Source: Corynebacterium aquilae DSM 44791 (GTDB taxonomy: Bacteria > Actinomycetota > Actinomycetes > Mycobacteriales > Mycobacteriaceae). Taken from it: a stretch of DNA of 64,000 nt. The notes beneath the pieces were generated by a model. That model was not told where the DNA came from. It did no database searches and saw nothing but the letters and a program-made list of their open reading frames with translations. Of this stretch, positions 57,942-64,000 are shown piece by piece (the first letter of the stretch is position 1; each line of letters begins with the position of its first letter). The position numbers and the translations under genes are program-made. Location of the stretch: positions 891,992 to 955,991 of the forward strand of contig NZ_CP009245.1 of assembly GCF_001941445.1 (NCBI RefSeq), written 5' to 3'.

Positions 57942-58700
57942 TCAGGCGGCCTGTTGGCAGGGCTTATCCGCGGAAGCATTGAGCTCGACGGCGGTGCCGT
58001 CTGCGTTGCGGGGATGTGGGTTAGCTGGGTTAGCCGCCGGCGTGGTGTTGGCGTGAGCTTCACCTTGCGGCAGTGCTGCTGGTGCCCAGGTGCTGGTGAT
58101 GAGGACTCCTGCAAGGCGCGCCAAAACATTCGCGGTAAGGAGCTCGACCGTAAAACCGTCCTGTGCCACCGTCTGTTGTGCTGGGTGGATGCCAGCCAGA
58201 TGCGCGAAGCCATGCTCGCGAATCATGGCCGATAGCTGCAGGTAGACGTCCGTGGACACCGATAGCGGTGGTGCGACCAGCGCGATGACATGGGTGATAT
58301 CAGCTGATGCTGGGTGGCGCAGCATGGAGGCGACCCGCTCAATCAGACCCGGGCTGGAGTCGTGGCGTTGGCCGACACCAGTGGTGATCACCTGTGGCTC
58401 ACCGATGGTGGCTTTCACCAGGGCGTAGCAACCAGCGCCCTGCAGCTCGGCGATGTCTGCTGCCGCATCGATGGCTTCCACCGGAATGATGTAGGCGGAC
58501 AGCACACCATCGCGGGCAGACAGCCTACGAATGGGGTTATCAGGGGATCCGCACATCTGGAGGTGGATGCTGCGGGGCGCGTCATCAAAGGAGGATTCCA
58601 GCACCCGCATCTCAAAAGAAGAGGTGTTGATGGACTGTGGTGGCTGGATAGTGTTGAGCCACGCGTATTTGTCGTCAGTGGTGTCCCAGTAGAAAAACAT
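57942..58700 (-). CDS. Unknown accessory protein, 252 residues
   Basis: Not recognised. It opens MFFYWDTTDDKYAWLN. A conserved-looking core GCYALVKATIGEPQVITTGV then LIERVASMLRHPASADITHV spans about residues 90-140. The C-terminal 55 residues are a Pro/Ala/Asn-rich low-complexity tail. The order of strands and the GxGxRH element recall, weakly, a GIY-YIG nuclease, but the expected catalytic residues could not be placed, so no function is proposed. ATG 58700 follows AAAGGA. It precedes copy B in the same direction. Confidence 0.6.
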   Translation of the reverse strand: MFFYWDTTDDKYAWLNTIQPPQSINTSSFEMRVLESSFDDAPRSIHLQMCGSPDNPIRRLSARDGVLSAYIIPVEAIDAAADIAELQGAGCYALVKATIGEPQVITTGVGQRHDSSPGLIERVASMLRHPASADITHVIALVAPPLSVSTDVYLQLSAMIREHGFAHLAGIHPAQQTVAQDGFTVELLTANVLARLAGVLITSTWAPAALPQGEAHANTTPAANPANPHPRNADGTAVELNASADKPCQQAA

Positions 58701-59075
58701 AGGGGTTGTCCTTTCTTAAAAGGAGGCTTGAAGGTGCGCGTCGACCACGAGGGGGTGCTCGGCGGCGGAAAAGAAAGTGGGAAGGCCCGCAGAGCAGTAC
58801 CCGGTAAAAGGGGGAGCACTGCCGGGGCCCAACAAAGGGGGCAGGCGTTTTTGGGTGCAGGAAACCACCGGTTGTCACTGGCACAGGTGTGACACCGAGA
58901 AAACAAAAGACCTTGAGCTGTGGCGATCTAGGAGTCGTCCACCGGAAAACCGTGGGGTGGACGCAAATTAAGGAACCTAGAACACAGCGCCTAGAAGAAA
59001 ACCCCCGAGAAAAAGCAGTTTCCACCGGGGGCCACCGCTGCTGACAGCCGTGGCCCCGCGGGTGATGCTGCGGTG
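58701..59075. other. Spacer with terminator and a possible zinc-ribbon ORF remnant
   Basis: On the minus strand, GGGGCCAC and GTGGCCCC (59028-59057) form a hairpin followed by TTTTT (59014-59010), probably ending the NYN/methylase-like transcript. A TTG-initiated minus-strand frame from 58906 reads SRCHTCASDNRWFPAPKNAC followed by PLCW, a CxxC...CxxC knuckle, then low-quality sequence running into the 252-residue gene; it may be a remnant or chance. Confidence 0.4.
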
Positions 59076-61178
59076 TTAGTTCACCGCAGCCAGTGCTGCG
59101 AGATACGCGCTGTGCGCGTCATCGGTAAGGCTCGACAGCTGGCGGGCAGCATCCGCCATCTGGTTGAGCTGGGCTAGCTGGCTGACGATGCGCGCCTGAT
59201 CTTCAGCGTCGTAGAGGGGGATTTTCACTGCATCAACGGAAGGAACGCCAACGCGGGACTTCTCTACTGCCGATTGCGCATTGAGATGTGCAGCAATAGC
59301 TGCGGCGACAATGACAGGATCAAGGTTCTTCAGTGTCACGCGGAATGCAAGCCATCCCTCGGATGCAACCAAGGTGGCGTCCCCCAGAACCTCGGGGTCA
59401 AGGTCCTGTTCGGTAATGACATGGATGCGCTGACCAATCTTGTGTACCAGCACATCTCCCACCTGCAACGCGTCCCAGCGGGAGGAATCGCCCACAAACT
59501 TTGGTTCCAAGTCTGGCTTGCGTTGCAACGCGAATGGCAACACCTTCGTGCCGGAGGACTCATCGGCATCACGACGCAGGATCACCGGGCGCAACTTCTT
59601 CAGCGCACCCTCATCCAGCAATTCCTTCACCGTCCGCGCGCGCGGCGCACGCGGAGGGACATCCCCAAACTCAAGGTTGGGCGCATCACCCATGCGGGAT
59701 ACCGCCTCGATCACGGTATCGCGGGCAGATACCCACTGCGCCGAGACTTCTTCGGGATCAACAGGAGCGGCCGCCAACCTGTCGGGGAGGATCTCGCCAC
59801 CAGCGGTCACCAACTCCGCCAACCCCACCCGGGCATGCGGTACCGGCAAGTCCTGACCTGCGCGCAAGGCACGCAACCAGTCACCGACCTGGGTTTCGGG
59901 ATCTTTCACCTGGGAGGCATCCACCGCCACAAAGCTGGGATCGCTTGCGGTCGCGCCGGGCTTTTTCAGCACCCACAGCATGGGTGCGACGCGGGTGTAG
60001 GTAAAGAAGGCACTCGGCAGCTGGATGACAGCTTCCACCGCGCCGGTGGCTACGAGAGTCTCCCGGAGACTGCGGGAAGTCTTCTCGAATCCGGTCATAG
60101 GGGGTGCCAGCACATAGGCGTGGCCGTCTGCGCGGGCGCTGTTGTAGCTGTGGAGGAGAAAACAGTTTTCCGCGGTGTGGCGCATGGTGATGTTGAGCCC
60201 GGACTCGGCGACGATCCGGTCGCGAGTCTCCGCATCGACGACCATTCCGAAAGGCCCTTCGCTGACCACGATGTCCGCATCCAGCCCACGGGTGTCATCA
60301 CTGGTGAGCGAGTCTGCGAGCAATACCTGGAGGGGAAGTTCCTCAAGATAGGTGCGCAAGACTGCGACCATGACAACGTATGGGCTGATCTCCGCGCTGA
60401 TGCCTGTGAAGTCGGCAAAGCTGGTGTCGTGGTTCGGCTCGGAGACAATCGCGGCAAGCTCGGCGAAGACTCCACCAATTCCACCGGTCGGGTCGTAGAC
60501 CACAGGGGAATCGACGTCGGTGGATGCTGCGGCTTGGGCCAGGAGTGTGGCCGGGGCGGATGCGGGGTGGCCGTACCAACTATCGCGGCCACGACCTCCC
60601 GTGGATAGGAAGAAGTCGAGTGCCAGCCGGGACAGTGCCGGGTAGTCGTCCACCCCGAGGGACTCCAGACCGTGGATGAGGTCTGCAAACGAGGCGGTGG
60701 GATCCTCGCGGCCAAAGCGGGTCGGCCAGTAGGTCAGGCATTTCTCGGGAAGCTCAACGGGGAAGTCTTCCGCCAGGAAGGCAGCTTGCAGATCTTCCAT
60801 GCTGGGGTTTTCCAAAAACTGCGACCAGTTAAAGGTGGTGTTGGCCCCGTGCGACCACTTCCTGACTGCCAGTGCCGCCAGCACCAGAGAAGCGGACTGT
60901 AGTGGATCGTCGAAGGACTTGGCGAAGGGGCGCACAATCGCCTTGAACTGTGCATCCTTCAGCGCAGCCTTGGACTTTTCGTCCAATTGGTCGTGGGCTT
61001 CCAACCAGGCGACAACGTCGTTGTAGTTAAAGACCGGCTTGCGGTCGGTGGAGGTGGGGGCGGGTGCCGGGAAGTCCTCGTGGCGGGAGCGCCAGTTGGA
61101 TACGGCTGCGCGGGAGACTCCTGCGAGTGCCGCGATGTCTTTCAGGGCCAGTGTGCCCTGGGGGGTGGGGTTGGTCAT
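59076..61178 (-). CDS. N6-adenine methylase-like protein with HTH and specificity-like domain, motif IV altered
   Basis: A 700-residue protein. Residues 10-33 form an HTH (LKDIAALAGVSRAAVSNWRS) followed by a WLEAH element as in excisionase-type domains. A helical HsdM-like segment leads to a methylase core. Motif I is D229-P-T-G-G-I-G-G, close to DPxCGSGG, but where NPPF/Y is expected (306-310) the sequence is SEGPF, so methyl transfer is doubtful. The last 140 residues resemble a half HsdS: a TRD-like part and SRVGVPSVDAVKIPLYDAED, then a coiled coil. M and S functions thus look fused in one chain. It starts one base after the NYN gene stop (TAAGATG), so translation is coupled. Similar HTH-methylase proteins occur in actinobacteria without known role. 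Confidence 0.8.
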   Translation of the reverse strand: MTNPTPQGTLALKDIAALAGVSRAAVSNWRSRHEDFPAPAPTSTDRKPVFNYNDVVAWLEAHDQLDEKSKAALKDAQFKAIVRPFAKSFDDPLQSASLVLAALAVRKWSHGANTTFNWSQFLENPSMEDLQAAFLAEDFPVELPEKCLTYWPTRFGREDPTASFADLIHGLESLGVDDYPALSRLALDFFLSTGGRGRDSWYGHPASAPATLLAQAAASTDVDSPVVYDPTGGIGGVFAELAAIVSEPNHDTSFADFTGISAEISPYVVMVAVLRTYLEELPLQVLLADSLTSDDTRGLDADIVVSEGPFGMVVDAETRDRIVAESGLNITMRHTAENCFLLHSYNSARADGHAYVLAPPMTGFEKTSRSLRETLVATGAVEAVIQLPSAFFTYTRVAPMLWVLKKPGATASDPSFVAVDASQVKDPETQVGDWLRALRAGQDLPVPHARVGLAELVTAGGEILPDRLAAAPVDPEEVSAQWVSARDTVIEAVSRMGDAPNLEFGDVPPRAPRARTVKELLDEGALKKLRPVILRRDADESSGTKVLPFALQRKPDLEPKFVGDSSRWDALQVGDVLVHKIGQRIHVITEQDLDPEVLGDATLVASEGWLAFRVTLKNLDPVIVAAAIAAHLNAQSAVEKSRVGVPSVDAVKIPLYDAEDQARIVSQLAQLNQMADAARQLSSLTDDAHSAYLAALAAVN

Positions 61179-61179
61179 C

Positions 61180-61635
61180 TTAGGCAGCCTTTCCGAAAGT
61201 ATCGGGTTCTTGGGTGGTGGGGGAGGTCACGACGGTGGTTGCCGCAAACTGCAGACGCTTAGCCAAGGCGCAGGCGTGGGAGTACACGGTGGTGGGGATT
61301 CCCTGGCCGGCGAGGTAGGAGACCTTGTCTGAGTAGATTGCGTCACCGCTGACGAGGAGGATTTCGCTATAGCGGGCTTCGACCGACTCTTCGAGAACTT
61401 CGAGGAGTTGCAAGTCCGCACCGTTGTGGCCGCGTCCTGCAAGAACCCGATGATGTCCCCAATCCTTACACAGATTAGTGACTGTGGTGACGTCCGAGGC
61501 AACGACGATGTGGTCGGAGTCTGAGAAGCTGAGCCAGTTGCTCAACATTCGGTAGCACCAGGTGGATTGGGTGACGGTGGCGACGGGGCCTCCGTTGAAG
61601 TTCTCGATGTCGACGAGAATGAGTCGGCGGTTCAT
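61180..61635 (-). CDS. NYN-domain (PIN-like) putative ribonuclease
   Basis: A 151-residue protein with the NYN/LabA-type nuclease fold. Three acidic residues line up as expected: D9 in RLILVDIENF, D74 in NGADLQLLEVL and D98 in LLVSGDAIYSD, followed by the strand/helix GIPTTVYSHACALAKRL. NYN proteins are metal-dependent RNases. ATG 61635 has AAAGGAAG upstream. It is the first gene of a two-gene unit with the methylase-like protein, behind the repeat-rich region 61685-62082. The target RNA is unknown. Confidence 0.82.
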   Translation of the reverse strand: MNRRLILVDIENFNGGPVATVTQSTWCYRMLSNWLSFSDSDHIVVASDVTTVTNLCKDWGHHRVLAGRGHNGADLQLLEVLEESVEARYSEILLVSGDAIYSDKVSYLAGQGIPTTVYSHACALAKRLQFAATTVVTSPTTQEPDTFGKAA

Positions 61636-61684
61636 GGGGTCTTCCTTTCGATAAAGGGGCGTGTGAGGAGAAGTGATTTCGTTT

Positions 61685-62082
61685 GTGAACGATGGTCGGC
61701 AAGGAGTTTTGTAACTCTTGCGGTGAACCTTTGTTCACGCCGTTGATATGAACTATAGCTACGTACACAAGCAAAGCGCAAGCCAAAACTACGTACACAA
61801 TCTAAAAAATCTACATAATGCCAGCTAGGGGCTAAGAAAAAATTTTGAAAATCCTACGTACACACACCCCGCAATGGGGTGAAAACACGGCAAATCGACC
61901 CCTAAAAACACGCTGTGAACGTAGAAACTCGCCCTGTGAACGTGAAAACTTCCATTCAGTAGGCCTTAACAAGGCTCATGCAAAGGACTCACGAGGCGAA
62001 GGCGCCTAAAAATGCCTGTTCACAGCAGCTCGCGTCGCTCGCCATCGCCAAAAGAAGACCCATGGGTTACGTGTGTACACAC
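61685..62082. repeat. Repeat-rich control region upstream of the NYN/methylase-like pair
   Basis: Two repeat families share an A/T-rich 600-base spacer. CTACGTACACA occurs at 61759, 61789 and 61854 (the first two 30 bases apart, extended to CTACGTACACAA). CTGTGAAC occurs at 61913 and 61934 (21 bases apart); its core GTGAAC is also at 61685 and in the inverted pair GTGAACCTTTGTTCAC (61723-61738), and as GTTCAC at 62018. GTGTGTACACAC (62071-62082) is a perfect palindrome. Helical-turn spacings suggest protein binding arrays. An imperfect hairpin GCAAGGAGTT/AACTCTTGC lies at 61699-61721. No convincing gene in 61636-62266. Confidence 0.7.
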
Positions 62083-62194
62083 CCCCAGTTGGGCACACGG
62101 CACCGCTCCGCCGCGGGCATTCACGCTCCCCAAACACTCAGCGTTCAACCCTTACCAGCGAGCACACAACTCGACCGCACACAGCGCACACAAC

Positions 62195-62231
62195 AAAAGC
62201 ACGCACCCCTTAAAAGAAAGGGGTGCGTGCT
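62195..62231 (-). terminator. Strong terminator after the 336-residue gene
   Basis: Perfect 14-bp arms AGCACGCACCCCTT (62199-62212) and AAGGGGTGCGTGCT (62218-62231); TTTTGTTG follows on the minus strand. Confidence 0.88.
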
Positions 62232-62266
62232 CTAAGTGCCCAGAGTCACCTGGGGGTCATGGAAAG

Positions 62267-63277
62267 CTAGCGCTCATCCGTTAAGGATTGCCGCACGGGT
62301 GAGGGTACGGCGATCTGCCGGAAATCCTCCGGACAAATGTCAGCCTCGGATAGTGGAATTCGCCCCAAGGTGCCGGACATATAGCGCTGGTGTAGCTGCG
62401 CATCGCAAGCCTTGAACTCGACATAGAAGCGAGGATCCAGCGACAGCGGATGATGGCGGCCAAAAGGAAGTGGACCCATGCGATGAGGCTCCAGATGTAA
62501 CGCTTCTTCCCGGGCACCGTGATAGTTGAAATGAGTCGGGCAGGGAATAGGGGTGGTTTGCTTCAAATCCTGCACCCGCACGGTGTCTGGAAGCCACCTG
62601 TCATTCGGGGTTTCCAAATGCAGCATCCCAGCCGTCGAGTTATAAACCATCGGCAAACCATTTTCCGCGGCCTCAACAATGTGCGTCAGGGCAGTCGCGT
62701 CGTGATGCCACAAAAGAGTTCGGGCCTCACCGGCCCTCACCACAAGAAGCTCCTTGAAACAACCCAGGATCTGTACATTCATGCCGAAGCTCCTAGCGTT
62801 CCAGTTACGACGATGATCGTGTGCGCCGGGATAAGACCAGCAGGGGTAGTGCACGGAATCTGGGGTGAGCTCAGAGTGATCGCATGCCACCGGGAGGCCA
62901 TGGGCTGCCATGTCGATTTCTTCACCGCGTTCAATGCGGTCAATGATGTTTAAGGCTTGCTCTGTGGTGAACAGTGGCTGCTCAAAGACGGCTTCTTTGC
63001 GGGCGCGTTGAAGATTCGCTTTCGTTTGCCTGCGGAGCTCTTCGCGACGAATCGCTGCGTGGTCGATCTTTCTAGAAGGTGTTGGCTCAAGGTTCTCAAT
63101 GTGAAGATCGACCGGCCCTTTCTTTAGTGCCGTGAGTAGGTCGCCGATGCCGACATGGCGCAAGTTGGGAAGCGCGTCGTTAGAGGTGGAATAGGAGGAA
63201 CCTACGGGGTCATCCTCGAGTTGGTAGAGGTCTGCCATGATGGTAAAACGGGCAGGCGAGGGGGTGGGATCCGACAT
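62267..63277 (-). CDS. Unknown accessory protein, 336 residues
   Basis: Not recognised. The N-terminal third is polar with a basic helix (REELRRQTKANLQRARKEAV, about 78-97). The rest is unusually rich in His, Pro, Trp and Tyr, for example DSVHYPCWSYPGAHDHRRNW near 140-159, LLWHHDATALTHIVEAAENG near 190 and CPTHFNYHGAREEALHLEPH near 247. Several conserved-looking Cys and His could bind metal; no known catalytic pattern was found. There is no signal peptide. ATG 63277 has AAGGAG eight bases upstream. A strong promoter at 63443-63470 and a structured leader of about 160 bases precede it. It stands first in the minus-strand accessory series. Confidence 0.65.
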   Translation of the reverse strand: MSDPTPSPARFTIMADLYQLEDDPVGSSYSTSNDALPNLRHVGIGDLLTALKKGPVDLHIENLEPTPSRKIDHAAIRREELRRQTKANLQRARKEAVFEQPLFTTEQALNIIDRIERGEEIDMAAHGLPVACDHSELTPDSVHYPCWSYPGAHDHRRNWNARSFGMNVQILGCFKELLVVRAGEARTLLWHHDATALTHIVEAAENGLPMVYNSTAGMLHLETPNDRWLPDTVRVQDLKQTTPIPCPTHFNYHGAREEALHLEPHRMGPLPFGRHHPLSLDPRFYVEFKACDAQLHQRYMSGTLGRIPLSEADICPEDFRQIAVPSPVRQSLTDER

Positions 63278-63442
63278 GGATCTGCTCCTTGGGGTGAAAA
63301 CGTGCGTTACTTTCGCCGGGGCGGGTACGCCTGACGCGGCGACGGATCTTCTCTCGGGGGCACCGCGAAAAACGCTTGCGGTTGCCAGTCGGCCAGCCGA
63401 GAGGCTTAAGAAAGGGCCGAACTTCTTGATCGCAGAGACAAA

Positions 63443-63470
63443 CCTATACAGCTCTGTCTAGTTTTGTCAA
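63443..63470 (-). promoter_or_regulatory. Strong sigma-70-type promoter of the 336-residue gene
   Basis: On the minus strand TTGACA (63470-63465), a 16-base spacer and TATAGG (63448-63443). The transcribed leader to 63278 contains a CTCTCGG/CCGAGAG stem and no other gene. Confidence 0.65.
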
Positions 63471-63501
63471 TAGATTTGAAGAAAAAGCCAGCTAGAAAGG
63501 C

Positions 63502-63569
63502 AAAAAAAATAACGCCCCACGACAGCCGCAAACAGGTGAAGAGTTTTCCTGTTGCGACCATTGTGGGGC
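63502..63569 (-). terminator. Terminator after the PepSY-type gene
   Basis: GCCCCAC (63514-63520) pairs with GTGGGGC (63563-63569) and CGCAAACAGG with CCTGTTGCG inside; an eight-T run follows on the minus strand (complement of 63502-63509). Confidence 0.85.
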
Positions 63570-63591
63570 ATGAGAAGGGGATGGGGATCTC

Positions 63592-63999
63592 CTAGCTGCT
63601 GGGGACAGCCGCCTTGTCCTGCGACAGCTCAGCGCTCGCCTCATCTGGGCTACTTGCTTGGATGCGGCGCTTGCCGCGGAACAGGTACTTCCACAACAAA
63701 TCGATGGCGACCATGACCAACAACGTGATTCCGAACAGCGGTGCCAGCACACCATAGGCCACCAACGCCGTCACCAGGATGATACCGGGCACGCTGAGCA
63801 GCGCGCGGAGATCCTTGACCTCTGGGGCGCTGCGTCGCGCCCTTGAGAACCACATCTGATAGCCCTTGATCGCCACCGCGATGATCGCTAGCGCGAGTGC
63901 CACCAGCAATAACTGGTTGGGCAGACCGAACAGCAAACCCATGTGGGCTTGAATCAGCCAGTAGGTCAGCTTCGCCATGAACGGGAAGTCCGCAAAATC
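63592..63999 (-). CDS. PepSY-associated transmembrane protein (3' part)
   Basis: The C-terminal 135 residues of a membrane protein whose 5' part lies right of the window; codons read in frame up to base 63999 (DFADFPFMAKLTYWLIQAHM). The segment IQAHMGLLFGLPNQLLLVAL with the following helix and GYQMWFSRARR is the typical last part of PepSY-domain (PepSY_TM) proteins, many of which act in iron uptake or as sensors of protease activity. Three membrane helices and a polar Ser/Glu-rich tail are visible. An internal ATG at 63978 is not a likely start. Confidence 0.8.
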   Translation of the reverse strand, partial: DFADFPFMAKLTYWLIQAHMGLLFGLPNQLLLVALALAIIAVAIKGYQMWFSRARRSAPEVKDLRALLSVPGIILVTALVAYGVLAPLFGITLLVMVAIDLLWKYLFRGKRRIQASSPDEASAELSQDKAAVPSS

Positions 64000-64000
64000 C

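Noticed and set aside
57942-58700. GIY-YIG nuclease
   Set aside because: Only a faint resemblance; conserved Tyr, Arg and Glu positions could not be assigned.
61978-62284. Small plus-strand frames in the repeat-rich spacer
   Set aside because: No ribosome site or similarity, overlapping repeats and a minus-strand terminator.

Overview
The window reads as a piece of a high-GC Gram-positive chromosome of the genus Corynebacterium. The evidence is the set of clear orthologues of C. glutamicum genes (betP with its charged osmosensor tail, the run tatD - rpf2 - ksgA - ispE - ABC-F, the long NAD(P)-type gapB, the rbs operon), an LPxTG-like wall protein, many promoters whose -10 box sits 6-9 nt before the start codon (leaderless mRNAs, common in corynebacteria), and densely spaced intrinsic terminators. 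No rRNA, tRNA, CRISPR array, transposase or integrase was recognised. Species cannot be fixed from the sequence alone.

Layout. 1-6.5 kb: end of betP, a DIP1984-family gene, a zinc alcohol dehydrogenase and a 902-residue wall-anchored adhesin-like protein with 105-bp tandem repeats. 6.9-17.8 kb: housekeeping block metG, tatD, rpf2, ksgA-ispE (overlapping), ABC-F ATPase, sdaA, a small monooxygenase and a membrane protein. 18.2-27.8 kb: ppk2, a ClC channel, an enoyl-CoA hydratase/isomerase-family enzyme, a small Cys protein, and on the minus strand prfC followed by a DUF6882-like gene overlapping pnuC; then a secreted protein. 27.9-33.4 kb: a permease/DUF1980 pair and a giant secreted tandem alkaline phosphatase (two complete PhoA domains in one chain) behind a Pho-box-like repeat. 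34.8-40.8 kb: complete ribose operon rbsRACBKD, visibly richer in A/T than its surroundings, with a perfect palindromic operator. 40.8-45.3 kb: pth, a DUF1801 gene and a trio of envelope genes in which two proteins share the same cysteine-containing outer domain on either side of a lipoprotein with beta-lactamase-type active-site motifs. 45.7-52.8 kb: gapB, a DUF2200 gene, two tandem paralogous membrane proteins with a THHHCPW motif (the first apparently frameshifted), a tiny basic Cys protein, an anchored GH16-like protein and rplY.

53.2-63.3 kb is an accessory region and the most promising place for something undescribed: an Mrr type IV restriction endonuclease sits between two large paralogues that carry a zinc ribbon with cysteines at identical residue numbers, followed by three unknown genes, a DNA-methylase-like protein with an altered catalytic motif fused to an HTH and a specificity-like domain, and a translationally coupled NYN-domain RNase-like protein behind a repeat-rich control region. 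This looks like a defence-type locus, but that is inference from gene content. The window ends inside a PepSY-type membrane protein gene.
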